Translations under genes and position numbers: made by a program
Shown: in pieces, positions 19,978-30,895 of the stretch
How the letters are laid out: each line of letters opens with the position of its first letter
Position numbering within the stretch: the first letter of the stretch is position 1
Source: an uncultured Pelagibacteraceae bacterium
GTDB taxonomy: Bacteria > Pseudomonadota > Alphaproteobacteria > Pelagibacterales > Pelagibacteraceae
Length of the DNA stretch: 54,767 nt
Assembly (NCBI GenBank): GCA_902535275.1
Contig: CACASS010000002.1
Span: forward strand, 1 to 54,767
Direction: 5' to 3'
Notes under the pieces: model-generated
Told to the model about the DNA's origin: nothing
The model's database searches: none
What the model saw: only the letters and a program-made list of their open reading frames with translations

Positions 19978-20464
19978 AAAAATAAATTCTTTATTTGTTA
20001 CAATGTTTGGTATTGGAAAATTACCAAGAATACCAGGGAGTTATGCTTCTTTAGTTACTGTTATCATTTTATATATATTATTTCATATTTTTTCAGTACC
20101 AGCAGATGTTTTTTTGTTTTTATTAGTGGGAATTTTTATAATTTCACTTTTTGCAGTAAATTTGTTTATTAAAGATTTAACTAATAAGGATCCAAAAGAG
20201 GTTGTTATTGATGAATTTATTGGTCAATCGATACCAATATGCCTTTATGAAATTGCACATACCGAACCATCAGATCAGGCAAGGGTGCTAACCTTTTATT
20301 TTATTATGTTTATTCTTTTTAGAATTTTTGATATCGCAAAACCCTACCCTGTAAGTTATTACGATAAAAACTTTAAGAATAGTTTTGGTGTTATAATGGA
20401 TGATGTTTGTGCTGGATTATATGTAGTAGCAATTCTCGTCTTTTATATGATTATTAACTCATGA
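19970..20464 (+). CDS. pgpA: Phosphatidylglycerophosphatase A
   Basis: FGIGKLPRIPGSYASL, DPKEVVIDEFIGQSI, RIFDIAKPYPVSYYDK...GVIMDDVCAGLY. Confidence 0.93.
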   Translation: MVKKINSLFVTMFGIGKLPRIPGSYASLVTVIILYILFHIFSVPADVFLFLLVGIFIISLFAVNLFIKDLTNKDPKEVVIDEFIGQSIPICLYEIAHTEPSDQARVLTFYFIMFILFRIFDIAKPYPVSYYDKNFKNSFGVIMDDVCAGLYVVAILVFYMIINS

Positions 20465-20931
20465 TTAATTTATCCTTAAAAATTGTAAAGTTACTAACTA
20501 AAAAAAAACTAACAGTTTCATTTGCAGAGTCCTGCACCGGAGGACTTTTAGCAAGTTCAATTACATCTATTAGTGGATCATCTAAAGTATTTAATATGGG
20601 ACTAGTGACTTATTCCAATAATGCAAAAGTGAGATTGCTTAAAGTTCCAAAAAAAACTATTACAAAGTATGGAGCAGTTAGCTATGAAACCTGTCTATCG
20701 ATGGTCAAAAATTTAAGTAAAATTAGTAAAGCAAACATATCAATCTCCATCACTGGAGTCGCAGGACCTAATGGTGGTACGAAAGCAAAACCAGTTGGAC
20801 TAGTTTATATAGGTCTTAAAAAAGGAAGTAAAATAATAGTAAAGAAAAACTATTTTAAAAGTAAGAAAAGAATTTCAATTCAAAAAGCTACTGCCAAGCA
20901 AGCTCTTAAAATGATTTTGAATATATTATAA
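20461..20931 (+). CDS. pncC: CinA C-terminal domain protein / nicotinamide-nucleotide amidase
   Basis: SFAESCTGGLLASSITSISGSSKVFNMGLVTYSNNAK and SITGVAGPNGGTKAKPVGLVYIG. Confidence 0.93.
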   Translation: MINLSLKIVKLLTKKKLTVSFAESCTGGLLASSITSISGSSKVFNMGLVTYSNNAKVRLLKVPKKTITKYGAVSYETCLSMVKNLSKISKANISISITGVAGPNGGTKAKPVGLVYIGLKKGSKIIVKKNYFKSKKRISIQKATAKQALKMILNIL

Positions 20932-21363
20932 ACTTTCAGCTCTTTTCTGAAATGCATCAGCTATTTTTTCAAGACCAAATTGAAAAGACTTGGTCATTAA
21001 AATATTCAAAAATTTATTTTTAATTTCAAAATCAACATCAAAAGTCACTTCTGTTAAATCTCCTTGCTCCTGAAATTTCCAATTATTTTCTAAATAATTT
21101 AAAGGGCCATCTATATTTGTTACAAAAATTGTGTCATCTTTTTTATTAAATTTCACATCACTTTTATAGGTATCTACAAAGGGCCCTTTTCCAATTGTTA
21201 GATCTGCAACAATAAGTGTTAAATCTCCTTTTTGTTTTCTTTCATGTACTTTTGAACCTTGGCAGAATGGAACAAATTCAGGGTATTTTTCAATATCTAA
21301 AACGAACTCTATAAGTTTGTCTTTTCTGTTATCAATTAATCTCTTAACTGATGCTTTTGGCAT
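20926..21363 (-). CDS. Coq10/RatA-type START-domain protein (ubiquinone-binding)
   Basis: LIEFVLDIEKYPEFVPFCQGSKV...GPFVDTYKSDV...GPLNYLENNWKF. Confidence 0.87.
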   Translation of the reverse strand: MPKASVKRLIDNRKDKLIEFVLDIEKYPEFVPFCQGSKVHERKQKGDLTLIVADLTIGKGPFVDTYKSDVKFNKKDDTIFVTNIDGPLNYLENNWKFQEQGDLTEVTFDVDFEIKNKFLNILMTKSFQFGLEKIADAFQKRAESL

Positions 21364-22295
21364 TAATGAATATTTTTTCTATTATTTTTAAGTTTATTAA
21401 AATCTTCATCAGCATGATAAGAAGATCTTGTTAGAGGTGATGAAGATACTAATAAAAATCCCTTAGATTTTGCTATTTTTCCTAGCTCTTTAAATTCATC
21501 TGGATGGTAATACCTATTTAATGGAAAATGTTTGGCTGAAGGTTGAAGATATTGACCTATAGTTAAGAAATCAACTTCTGCAGATCTTAGATCATCCATA
21601 ACTTGAATTATTTCATCTTTTGTTTCTCCAAATCCAACCATAATTCCTGATTTTGTAAAAACATTTTTATTGAATTTTTTTGAATTTTTTAAAAGCTCTA
21701 ATGATCCAAAATATCTTGCCCCTGGTCTAACTTTTACATAAAGACTTGGAACAGTTTCAATATTGTGATTAAAAACATCTGGGCTTGCTTCCAATACTCT
21801 TTTATAAGCTTCTCCTTTTCTTAAAAAATCAGGCGTTAAAACTTCGATTGTGGTATTTGGGTTTTTTTTTCTTGTTGCAACAATAACATCATGAAAATGA
21901 TTTGAACCACCATCAGAAAGATCGTCTCTATCAACAGATGTAATAACAACATGTCTTAAACTTAATTTTTTAACTGCATTCGCTATTTTAATTGGCTCAA
22001 ATTGATCTAATTTTTCTGGTTTTCCTGTTTTTACATCACAAAATGCACATGCTCTTGTGCATGTATCACCCATTATCATAAGAGTTGCGTGCCTTTTGCT
22101 CCAGCATTCAGTAATATTAGGGCAGTTTGCTTCTTGGCAAACTGTTACAAGATTATCTTTATTGACAACTGTTTTAGTTAAAAAAAATTCTTTACTATTT
22201 AGTAGCTTGGATCTAATCCACTCAGGTTTCTTTTTAATAGGATTAATCGGCTTATTAACTTTTTCAGGGTGTCTTGGTCTATTTTTGATTTCCAT
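21363..22295 (-). CDS. lipA: Lipoyl synthase
   Basis: [41 protein letters not shown] (both CxxxxC/CxxxCxxC motifs). Confidence 0.97.
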   Translation of the reverse strand: MEIKNRPRHPEKVNKPINPIKKKPEWIRSKLLNSKEFFLTKTVVNKDNLVTVCQEANCPNITECWSKRHATLMIMGDTCTRACAFCDVKTGKPEKLDQFEPIKIANAVKKLSLRHVVITSVDRDDLSDGGSNHFHDVIVATRKKNPNTTIEVLTPDFLRKGEAYKRVLEASPDVFNHNIETVPSLYVKVRPGARYFGSLELLKNSKKFNKNVFTKSGIMVGFGETKDEIIQVMDDLRSAEVDFLTIGQYLQPSAKHFPLNRYYHPDEFKELGKIAKSKGFLLVSSSPLTRSSYHADEDFNKLKNNRKNIH

Positions 22296-22587
22296 TGTCT
22301 TTAATTATATAGGTAGTCTCACCTTCTTTTCCAAATAAAAACTTTTCTCTTATTAATATTTCTATGAAATCTAGATCAATATTTTCTGTTAAAAGTGAAT
22401 TTTTGTGCTCTAAATCTTCTATTTTGCTATTTAGAGTTATTTGATCGTTTTTAAGTTGCTCATATATATCTTTCTTTTCCATGTAAGAAATGAGACCTCT
22501 GTCACCATCTAATAAATTAAAGAAAAAATAGATAAACAAGAATGTGATAATAAGAATAAAATAGTTTTTTTTTAATTTTTCTATCAT
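22279..22587 (-). CDS. ftsB: FtsB/DivIC-like septum formation initiator
   Basis: Short protein, one TM then coiled coil, ending [18 protein letters not shown]; sits between eno and lipA. Confidence 0.78.
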   Translation of the reverse strand: MIEKLKKNYFILIITFLFIYFFFNLLDGDRGLISYMEKKDIYEQLKNDQITLNSKIEDLEHKNSLLTENIDLDFIEILIREKFLFGKEGETTYIIKDNGNQK

Positions 22588-23846
22588 TAATCAATTTTAT
22601 TCATTTTAGCTGATCTACCAAGATCTTCTTCAATACGAATTAGTTGGTTATATTTTGCTATTCTTTCTGATCTAGCAAGAGATCCTGTTTTGATTTGATT
22701 TGAATTGGTGCCTACTGCTAAATCAGCAATAAATGTATCTTCGGTATCACCAGATCTATGCGAGATGATTGTTTTAAAACCAATAAGTTGAGCAAATTTT
22801 ATTACTTCTAACGTTTCGGTTACAGTTCCAATTTGGTTCAATTTTATTAAAATACTATTTGCAGATAAGTTTAGAAAGCCTATTTTTAATCTTTCAAGAT
22901 TAGTTACAAAAAGATCATCACCTATTATTTGTGTTTTGTTTCTTGTTCCATTTACAAATTTAGACCATGCCTTCCAATCATCTTCACCAAATGGATCCTC
23001 AATTGATTTTATTTTATATTTTTTAATAAGTTGTAAGTATTTTTTAATTGATTGATCAACACTTATGTAATTTTTAGAATGAATTGAATATTTACCTTTT
23101 TTAATTAATTCATTTGCCGCAACATCTAAACAAATAGATATATCTTTTCCATTTTTAAAACCTGATTTTTTAATCGCTTGAACTATAAGCTTTAAGGCAC
23201 TCTCATTATCGCTTATCATGGGTGCAAAGCCACCTTCATCACCTACATTAATAGAGTGACCTGTTTTTTTTAATAATACTTTTAAATTGTTTATTACTAA
23301 AAAACACATTCTGACAGCATCATTAAATGATTTTGCTTTATCAGGTCTAATCATAAACTCTTGTATTCTAAGGCCATTATCAGCATGTGCACCCCCATTA
23401 ATAATATTCATTAAAGGAAAGGGTAGTTTAAAATTTTTTTTAACAATAAAATTTTTATATAAAGGTATTTTTTTAACTTTTGCCGATAGTTTTTTTACAG
23501 CCATGGATACAGCCAATATTGTATTTGCACCTAATTTTGTTTTTTGTTTAGTTCCATCTAATTTTATAAGAATACTATCTATTCTTTCTTGGTCATGGAT
23601 GTTTTGATTTTTTAATTTTTTTGAAATTAATTTATTAACAGTTGCAACTGGTATTAAAACACTTTTTCCTAAGTATTTTTTATTACTCTTATCTCTTTTT
23701 TCATACGCCTCAAAAGTTCCTGTTGAGGCACCTGAAGGACAAATTGCTGATGCACTTAAATTATTTGAAAATACTTCAGCCTCAATGGTGGGATTTCCTC
23801 TACTATCATAAACCTGTCTGGCTATAATTCTTTTGATTTTGCTCAT
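22587..23846 (-). CDS. eno: Enolase
   Basis: ARQVYDSRGNPTIEAEV, GASTGTFEA, INGGAHADN, VGDEGGFAP, SHRSGDTEDTFIADLAV. Confidence 0.98.
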   Translation of the reverse strand: MSKIKRIIARQVYDSRGNPTIEAEVFSNNLSASAICPSGASTGTFEAYEKRDKSNKKYLGKSVLIPVATVNKLISKKLKNQNIHDQERIDSILIKLDGTKQKTKLGANTILAVSMAVKKLSAKVKKIPLYKNFIVKKNFKLPFPLMNIINGGAHADNGLRIQEFMIRPDKAKSFNDAVRMCFLVINNLKVLLKKTGHSINVGDEGGFAPMISDNESALKLIVQAIKKSGFKNGKDISICLDVAANELIKKGKYSIHSKNYISVDQSIKKYLQLIKKYKIKSIEDPFGEDDWKAWSKFVNGTRNKTQIIGDDLFVTNLERLKIGFLNLSANSILIKLNQIGTVTETLEVIKFAQLIGFKTIISHRSGDTEDTFIADLAVGTNSNQIKTGSLARSERIAKYNQLIRIEEDLGRSAKMNKID

Positions 23847-23849
23847 TAA

Positions 23850-24674
23850 TTACTTTTTAACTAAATTATCTATTTCAACAATTTGATTAATTAGCTCGTC
23901 TAATTTGTCTAAAGGGACCATATTTGGACCATCTGATGGAGCATTATCGGGGTCCTGATGTGTTTCCAAAAAAATAGCTGCAACGCCGACTGCAACTGCT
24001 GCTCTTGATAAATATTCAACAAATTCTCTTTGACCGCCACTTTTTTCACCTAGACCACCAGGTTGTTGCACTGAATGAGTTCCATCAAACACTACTGGAT
24101 ATCCATTTTTTGCCATGATGGGAATAGACCTCATATCTGAGACCAATGTATTATAACCAAAGCTGGCCCCCCTTTCGGTCACTAAAATATTTTCATTACC
24201 ACTATCAGAAATTTTTTTGGTTACGTTCACCATATCCCATGGTGCTAGGAATTGACCCTTTTTAACATTAATAATTTTATTGGTTTTAGCAGCAGCAATT
24301 AATAAATCTGTTTGTCTACAAAGAAACGCTGGTATTTGAAGAACATCTACGTGATGAGAAACTAGGGAACATTGTTCTTCATTATGTATATCAGTAAGAA
24401 CCGGTACGTTAATTTCTTTTTTGATTTTATCAAATACAGGCAGAGAGTTTTCTAAACCAGCTCCTCTTTTGCCTTTCAAGCTTGTTCTGTTAGCCTTATC
24501 AAAAGAGGTTTTATAAATAAATCCGATATTATACTTTGTTGTAATTTCTTTAATTTTACCTGCCATGTCCAAAGCATGTTGCTCGGTCTCAAGTTGACAA
24601 GGACCAGATATTAAACAAATTTTATTTTTGTTTGAAATTTGTATACCGTTACAATTAACTATTTTATTTTCCAT
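23850..24674 (-). CDS. kdsA: 3-deoxy-8-phosphooctulonate (KDO-8-P) synthase
   Basis: [42 protein letters not shown]. Confidence 0.96.
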   Translation of the reverse strand: MENKIVNCNGIQISNKNKICLISGPCQLETEQHALDMAGKIKEITTKYNIGFIYKTSFDKANRTSLKGKRGAGLENSLPVFDKIKKEINVPVLTDIHNEEQCSLVSHHVDVLQIPAFLCRQTDLLIAAAKTNKIINVKKGQFLAPWDMVNVTKKISDSGNENILVTERGASFGYNTLVSDMRSIPIMAKNGYPVVFDGTHSVQQPGGLGEKSGGQREFVEYLSRAAVAVGVAAIFLETHQDPDNAPSDGPNMVPLDKLDELINQIVEIDNLVKK

Positions 24675-26286
24675 CGAAAGATTTTGCAGCTTTAATAAAT
24701 GAAGAGAATAAAGGATGAGGATTCAAAGGTCTAGATTTAAATTCTGGATGAAATTGAACTCCAATAAACCATGGATGGTTTTTAAGTTCAATAATTTCAG
24801 GTAATTGATTGTCAGGAGAAATTCCTGAAAACATCAAACCTTTTTTTTCAAATTTTTGCATTAAATTTATATTGACCTCATATCTATGTCTGTGTCTCTC
24901 TTTAATTATTTTAGATTTATAGATATTTTTTATGGCAGAATTGTTTCTTAGTTTTGCCTCATATAGACCTAATCTCATTGTGCCTCCCAGGTTTTTATCA
25001 GTCCCTTTTATAATTTTTCCATCTTTGTTCCATTCATCTATTAATCCTATTACAGGAAAACAATTTTTATCTAATTCACTCGAACCAGCCTTTTTAATTT
25101 TTAAAATATTTCTTGCAAACTCAATCATTGCCATTTGCATTCCAAAACAAATACCTAGAAAAGGTATTTTTCTCTCTCTAGCATATCTAATTGCTTCAAT
25201 TTTTCCCTCTGTTCCTCTTTTACCAAATCCTCCTGGTATCAATATTCCTGATACATTCTTTAATTTTGATTTAATTTCTTTTGATCTAAGTTTATCTGAT
25301 TCAATTCTTACCACGTTAACTTTAACTTTATTTGAAATTCCTCCATGCGTAAGGGCTTCATCAAGTGATTTATAAGCATCTTTTAAGTTTACATATTTGC
25401 CTATGATAGCAATATTTACTGTTCTTTTTGTTTTTAAAACTATATTTGTAATTTTTTTCCAAGGTTGCAAGTTTGGTCTTTTTCTAGATTTAATTTTAAA
25501 AAATTTTAAAACTTGCTTATCTAATTTTTGATTAAAGAAACTTATTGGTGCTTCATAAATAGTTTTTACATCGACTGTTTCTATAACATTAGAAATGTCC
25601 ACATTGCAAAATAAGGATATTTTTCTTCTTTGATCTAAAGGAATAGACTGTTGAGATCTACAGATCACTATATCAGGTTGAATTCCTATACTTCTTAATT
25701 CTTTTACAGAATGTTGTGTTGGCTTTGTTTTAATTTCATCTGAAGATTTTAAAAAAGGAACAAATGTTAAGTGAATAAATAATGATTTTGATCTTCCATT
25801 GTCATTTGAAAACTGTCTTATAGCTTCTAAAAAAGGTAAACTTTCAATATCACCAACTGTTCCTCCAATTTCACAAATTATAAAATCCTCATTTGTTATA
25901 TCTTTTTTTATAAACTCTTTAATTCTATCTGTAACATGTGGAATTACTTGAACTGTTTTTCCGAGATAACCTCCTCTTCTCTCTTTTTTTATGATATCAC
26001 TATAAATTCTACCTGTAGTGATATTGTCAGATTGTTTGGCTGAAATATTTGTGAATCTTTCGTAATGTCCTAAATCTAAATCAGTCTCAGCCCCATCGTC
26101 AGTAACAAAAACTTCGCCGTGTTGAAAAGGACTCATTGTTCCTGGATCTACATTTAAATATGGATCCATTTTTCTTATTCTCACTTTATAGCCTTGTGAT
26201 CTAAGTAAATATCCAAGAGATGCTGATGACAAACCTTTACCAAGTGATGAAACCACGCCGCCAGTGACAAATATATATCGCGCCAT
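24664..26286 (-). CDS. pyrG: CTP synthase
   Basis: [72 protein letters not shown]. Confidence 0.98.
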   Translation of the reverse strand: MARYIFVTGGVVSSLGKGLSSASLGYLLRSQGYKVRIRKMDPYLNVDPGTMSPFQHGEVFVTDDGAETDLDLGHYERFTNISAKQSDNITTGRIYSDIIKKERRGGYLGKTVQVIPHVTDRIKEFIKKDITNEDFIICEIGGTVGDIESLPFLEAIRQFSNDNGRSKSLFIHLTFVPFLKSSDEIKTKPTQHSVKELRSIGIQPDIVICRSQQSIPLDQRRKISLFCNVDISNVIETVDVKTIYEAPISFFNQKLDKQVLKFFKIKSRKRPNLQPWKKITNIVLKTKRTVNIAIIGKYVNLKDAYKSLDEALTHGGISNKVKVNVVRIESDKLRSKEIKSKLKNVSGILIPGGFGKRGTEGKIEAIRYARERKIPFLGICFGMQMAMIEFARNILKIKKAGSSELDKNCFPVIGLIDEWNKDGKIIKGTDKNLGGTMRLGLYEAKLRNNSAIKNIYKSKIIKERHRHRYEVNINLMQKFEKKGLMFSGISPDNQLPEIIELKNHPWFIGVQFHPEFKSRPLNPHPLFSSFIKAAKSFDGK

Positions 26287-26326
26287 GGAATTATGTTATA
26301 GCCAATGATTTATAAAAATAAAAGTA

Positions 26327-26629
26327 TTAATTATTATTTTCTGGTAATTTAGGAGCATCATCTGCATTTTCTTCTATTTTATCAATTACAGATGTGTTTG
26401 AAGGAAGATCTCCTCGTGAAATAATAGTTAATCCTAGGCTACAAATTATGAATAATGTTGCAACAATAGCCGTTGCTTTAGTCATAAAATTACCAGCAGA
26501 CCTTGAAAACATAAAGTTATCTTGAGAAACTCCAATACCTAAGGCTCCACCCTCAGATTTTTGAAACAAAACCAGCAATACTAGAATTGCTGCTAATATT
26601 ATATTTAAAATTAATAGTATATTTTCCAC
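26327..26629 (-). CDS. secG: Preprotein translocase subunit SecG
   Basis: VLLVLFQKSEGGALGIGVS...FSRSAGNFMTKATAIVATLF; between tpiA and pyrG. Confidence 0.92.
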   Translation of the reverse strand: MENILLILNIILAAILVLLVLFQKSEGGALGIGVSQDNFMFSRSAGNFMTKATAIVATLFIICSLGLTIISRGDLPSNTSVIDKIEENADDAPKLPENNN

Positions 26630-26634
26630 GAGGC

Positions 26635-27384
26635 TTAATTAATTGATTTTTTCATTATATCAATAAATATTTTTTCATTAGTCGATGATCCACCAATCAA
26701 AAAACCATCAATATTATCAATTCTCATTAAATTTTTTATATTTTTTGGGTTTACAGAGCCTCCATATAAAATCTTAGATTTTGTAAATTTTTTTGAAATT
26801 TTTAAGATGTTTCTTATAAATCTAATATTTTTTTTTAAATCATTTTCACTTGGAATAATGCCTGTACCAATGGACCAAACAGGTTCATAAGCAATTATAA
26901 CTTTTTTATTTAAATTCTTTAAATTTTTTAAACCTTCAAGCAATTGTTTTTTTAAAACATATTTCGTTTTATTTTTTCTTTTATCAATCAGCTTTTCACC
27001 TATGCATAAAATAACATTTAATTTTTCATCAAGTGCAGATTTAATCTTTAAATTAATTTTTTTATTATCATTTTCTGCTCTTGTTTCTGAATGTCCAATT
27101 ATAACAAACTTACCCCCTAAATCTTTAATCATTTTTGAACTTATAGCTCCTGTGAAAGGTCCATATTTTATTTGTGTATGACAATCTTGTGCGCCAATTT
27201 TGATATTTGAGTTTTTAGTTTTATCTACAAATGATTTAATTAATGTATATGGAGGGCAATAAATAATCTTGGCTTTGAGTTTATTTGTTTTTGAATAACT
27301 TATTACTTTATTTAATGAATTAACTGACTTAATTGACCCAAACATCTTCCAATTAGCAATGAAATACATATTATTATTTGTCAT
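26635..27384 (-). CDS. tpiA: Triosephosphate isomerase
   Basis: FIANWKMFGS, VIIGHSETR, AYEPVWSIGTG, ILYGGSVNPKN. Confidence 0.97.
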   Translation of the reverse strand: MTNNNMYFIANWKMFGSIKSVNSLNKVISYSKTNKLKAKIIYCPPYTLIKSFVDKTKNSNIKIGAQDCHTQIKYGPFTGAISSKMIKDLGGKFVIIGHSETRAENDNKKINLKIKSALDEKLNVILCIGEKLIDKRKNKTKYVLKKQLLEGLKNLKNLNKKVIIAYEPVWSIGTGIIPSENDLKKNIRFIRNILKISKKFTKSKILYGGSVNPKNIKNLMRIDNIDGFLIGGSSTNEKIFIDIMKKSIN

Positions 27385-27445
27385 AAAGATTAATATAATT
27401 TATATGTTTATTTTTTTTTAGATCAATAAATAAAGATTATAGAAT

Positions 27446-28867
27446 ATGATAAGTAAATTAAGAGGTTTCTCAAATTCAAAATTAGCTGGAGTACTTGTCG
27501 GAATTATCATAATACCATTTGTGTTTTGGGGCATGGGTAGTGTTTTTAGTGGAGGTAATACTAACAATGTTGCTAAAATTAATAATGAAGCAATATCATC
27601 AAAAGATTTTGTAAATTTTATAAACGAGTCAAGATTAACAAATGATATTATAAAAGCAAACATAGATAAAAATATTATTGAGCAAATATTATCAGAATTA
27701 GTATCTGAAAAATTAATTGAGATGGAAATTAAAGAATTAAATGTGTCAATGTCAGAGGAGTCGTTAGCAAATAAAATAAGATCTAATTCAATTCTACTTG
27801 ATGACAATAAAAAGTTTTCAAGAGTTAAGTATGAAAAATTTCTATTAGAAAATAACTTAAGTGCTTCGAAATTTGAAAATTCATTAAAGAAACAAGAATT
27901 AAAAGAAAATTTATTTAAATATATTAGTGGAGGAATTAAGACGCCTTATTTTTTAAAAAATAAAATATATATTAATGAAAATAAAAAAATAGAGATCGAA
28001 TTTTTAGATTTAGATTTAGTTCATGATAAAACTGCAACTAAATTAGAAGTTGAAGATTTCATTAAAAATAACCAAGAAATTTTAAAAATTGATTTTATTG
28101 ATGTGACTTATGCAAAAATTACTCCTAAAAATCTAATAGAAATTGAGGAGTTTAACGATGAATTTTTTAAAAAAATTGATGAGATAGAAAATAATATTTT
28201 AAACGGATTGAATATTAGAGAAATTAATGAAATTTATAATTTAAAAATAAGTGAAATTAATAATTTCGTATTGAATGATGATTCAAATGAAATACTTGAG
28301 GAAATTTACTCAAGAAGAAACCAGGATAAAATACAACTAGTAGACAAAAATGATTATTATCTAATTTTTGAAATATCAAATATAAACAAGAAAATTCCAA
28401 ACAAAACAGATCCAAAATTTTTAGAAAACGTTAAAAATAATGTAATTTTAAAAAAGAAATTTGAATTTAATAAAAGCCTTTTTGAAAAAATAGATGAAAA
28501 GATATTTAATGATGATGAGTTTTTGAAATTATCAAGAGATAAAAATAATATAAAGACTATAACTATAAAAAACAGTAGTGATTACGAAATTTTTGACCCA
28601 GACTCTTTAAAACTTTTATACACATTACCAAAAGAAAGTTTCTCACTAGTAACTGGGGAAACAAATAAAGTTTTTCTTACTAAAATTAAGAATATTTATT
28701 ATGCAGATATGGAAAAAAATAGTGATAATATTGAAAAATATTCTACTAAGGCAAATAACGATATTATTAATGATGTTTACACATCTTATGATCTATCTTT
28801 AAATTCAAAATATAAGGTAAAAATTTTCAATCAAACTGTTGATAGAGTTAAAAATTATTTTAGATAA
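27446..28867 (+). CDS. SurA_N/PpiD-like periplasmic folding factor
   Basis: N-terminal TM followed by SurA_N-type FVNFINESRL...LVSEKLIEMEIKEL; position upstream of trpE as in other alphaproteobacteria. Confidence 0.75.
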   Translation: MISKLRGFSNSKLAGVLVGIIIIPFVFWGMGSVFSGGNTNNVAKINNEAISSKDFVNFINESRLTNDIIKANIDKNIIEQILSELVSEKLIEMEIKELNVSMSEESLANKIRSNSILLDDNKKFSRVKYEKFLLENNLSASKFENSLKKQELKENLFKYISGGIKTPYFLKNKIYINENKKIEIEFLDLDLVHDKTATKLEVEDFIKNNQEILKIDFIDVTYAKITPKNLIEIEEFNDEFFKKIDEIENNILNGLNIREINEIYNLKISEINNFVLNDDSNEILEEIYSRRNQDKIQLVDKNDYYLIFEISNINKKIPNKTDPKFLENVKNNVILKKKFEFNKSLFEKIDEKIFNDDEFLKLSRDKNNIKTITIKNSSDYEIFDPDSLKLLYTLPKESFSLVTGETNKVFLTKIKNIYYADMEKNSDNIEKYSTKANNDIINDVYTSYDLSLNSKYKVKIFNQTVDRVKNYFR

Positions 28868-30324
28868 TGTTGAATATTGATCTAAAGTTATTTAAGAAAA
28901 ATCATAAAAAAAGTAAAAATCAAGTTCTGTACCATGCGATAAAATCAAATGGTCTCAAAGAAATAGAAAATTTAATTAATAACTTTTTAAATGTTAGAAA
29001 TAGCTTCGTATTCGAGTCTGTAGAAAAAGGTTTCATAAAAGGTAGATATACAATTTTTGGTAAAAATCCTGATAAAATTTGGGAATTTAATAATAATAAC
29101 TGTGTTTTAAACTATGAAAATAAAAGAAAGAAATTAAGAGGAACTCCAAAAGGTAATATTGAGAAAATAATCGAAAATTTTAATTTTAAAATACCAAGTG
29201 AATTACCACCAATTAGTTCAATTATATCTGGATATTTCTCGTATGATACAATTAGATATATTGAGAAAATTTCTAATAGCACAAAAAATGATCTTAAAAT
29301 TCCTGATGTAAGAATTTTGAGACCAAAAAATCTTGTAGTTTTTGATAATGCAGAAAAAAAATTATTTTTTATAGTTAACTGTTTTTTAGATGAAAAAATC
29401 AAAAATTATCAAGCTAAGTATGAGCAAATACAAAAAGAAATAGAAGAAATGATTTTTTTAGCAAACTATAGCACCAAAACAAATCAGTTAAAAACCAAGA
29501 TATCAAAACCAAAAGTTAAATCAAATATCTCAAAAAAGAAATTCCTTAGCAATGTTTCTAAAGCTAAAAATTACATTAAAATTGGAGATATTTTTCAAGT
29601 TGTTCTAAGTCAAAGGTTCGAAACTGATCTTAGAAAAGAACCAATAGATATTTATAAAAAATTGAGAATTACTAACCCTTCTCCTTTCATGTATTTTTTT
29701 AATTTTGAAGATTTTCAAATTATAGGTGCGAGTCCTGAAATACTTGTAAGGCTTAGGGATAATAAAATAACTATTAGACCTATTGCTGGAACAAGACCTA
29801 GAGGTAAAAATAAAAAGGAAGACAAATTTTATGAAAAGGATCTTTTAAAGGATAAAAAAGAGCTTTCTGAACACCTGATGCTTCTTGATCTTGGCAGAAA
29901 TGATACTGGAAAAGTTTCTAAAATTAACTCCGTTAAGGTTACTGAAAGTTTTAAGATAGAGCGATATTCACATGTAATGCATATAGTCTCTAATGTTGAA
30001 GGTTTATTTAATAAAAAATTTGGTAAATTTGACACATTATTAGCTGGTTTTCCTGCTGGAACAGTATCAGGTGCACCTAAAATAAGAGCTATGGAAATTA
30101 TAGATGAATTAGAAACGACAAGAAGAAAAGTTTATGCAGGAGGTATTGGTTATTTTTCTGCAAATGGTGATTTTGATACTTGCATCGCACTTAGAACAGC
30201 AATTTCAAAAAATAAAAAGTTTTATGTACAGTCTGGAGCGGGAATAGTTGCAGACAGTAAACCAATTAATGAATTTAATGAAACTGTAAATAAAGCAAAA
30301 GCTTTAATTAAGGCTTTGGAATAA
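28867..30324 (+). CDS. trpE: Anthranilate synthase component I
   Basis: IGDIFQVVLSQRF, IGASPEILVRL, RPIAGTRPRG, LDLGRNDTGKVS, FPAGTVSGAPKIRAMEIIDELE. Confidence 0.97.
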   Translation: MLNIDLKLFKKNHKKSKNQVLYHAIKSNGLKEIENLINNFLNVRNSFVFESVEKGFIKGRYTIFGKNPDKIWEFNNNNCVLNYENKRKKLRGTPKGNIEKIIENFNFKIPSELPPISSIISGYFSYDTIRYIEKISNSTKNDLKIPDVRILRPKNLVVFDNAEKKLFFIVNCFLDEKIKNYQAKYEQIQKEIEEMIFLANYSTKTNQLKTKISKPKVKSNISKKKFLSNVSKAKNYIKIGDIFQVVLSQRFETDLRKEPIDIYKKLRITNPSPFMYFFNFEDFQIIGASPEILVRLRDNKITIRPIAGTRPRGKNKKEDKFYEKDLLKDKKELSEHLMLLDLGRNDTGKVSKINSVKVTESFKIERYSHVMHIVSNVEGLFNKKFGKFDTLLAGFPAGTVSGAPKIRAMEIIDELETTRRKVYAGGIGYFSANGDFDTCIALRTAISKNKKFYVQSGAGIVADSKPINEFNETVNKAKALIKALE

Positions 30325-30329
30325 GGATT

Positions 30330-30893
30330 ATGAAAATAATTTTAATTGATAATTATGATAGTTTTACATTCAACTTATATCACTATGTTTCATCTTTTGC
30401 TAAAGTGGATGTTTTTAGAAATGATAAAGTAGATCATAATTATATTTTGAAAAAAGGGTATAATAAAATTGTAATATCTCCAGGACCTGGAAATCCTAAT
30501 CAATCTGGAAATTGTTTAAAGATAGTAAAAAATTTGTATAAAAAAATGCCAATTCTTGGTGTTTGTTTAGGTCATCAAATCATTGGTCAAATATTTGGTT
30601 CTAAGATAATTCAAGCTAAAAAACTTGTACATGGAAAGACAAGCAATATTATAAATAAGAAAATTGGTATTCTTAATAATTTACCAAAAAATTTCTCAGC
30701 TACTCGATATCATAGTTTAGTAATTGATAGAAAATCTTTATCTAAAGATTTAAAAATTACATCTAGTACATCCGATGGGACAATTATGGGTGTTATGCAT
30801 AAGGAATACAAAATCCACGGAGTTCAATTTCATCCTGAAAGTATTAAAACTAAATATGGTTTAAAAATTTTAGAGAACTTTGTAAAAGAGTAA
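30330..30893 (+). CDS. trpG: Anthranilate synthase component II (glutamine amidotransferase)
   Basis: LIDNYDSFTFNL, ISPGPGNP, GVCLGHQIIGQIFG, HGVQFHPESI. Confidence 0.97.
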   Translation: MKIILIDNYDSFTFNLYHYVSSFAKVDVFRNDKVDHNYILKKGYNKIVISPGPGNPNQSGNCLKIVKNLYKKMPILGVCLGHQIIGQIFGSKIIQAKKLVHGKTSNIINKKIGILNNLPKNFSATRYHSLVIDRKSLSKDLKITSSTSDGTIMGVMHKEYKIHGVQFHPESIKTKYGLKILENFVKE

Positions 30894-30895
30894 AA

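Noticed and set aside
24932-25375. 147-aa plus-strand ORF antisense to pyrG
   Set aside because: Lies wholly inside clearly coding pyrG; typical antisense shadow ORF with no domain resemblance.
27418-27807. 129-aa minus-strand ORF overlapping the ppiD-like gene
   Set aside because: Antisense of a coding region; translation is Ser/Ile/Phe-rich shadow with no recognisable family.
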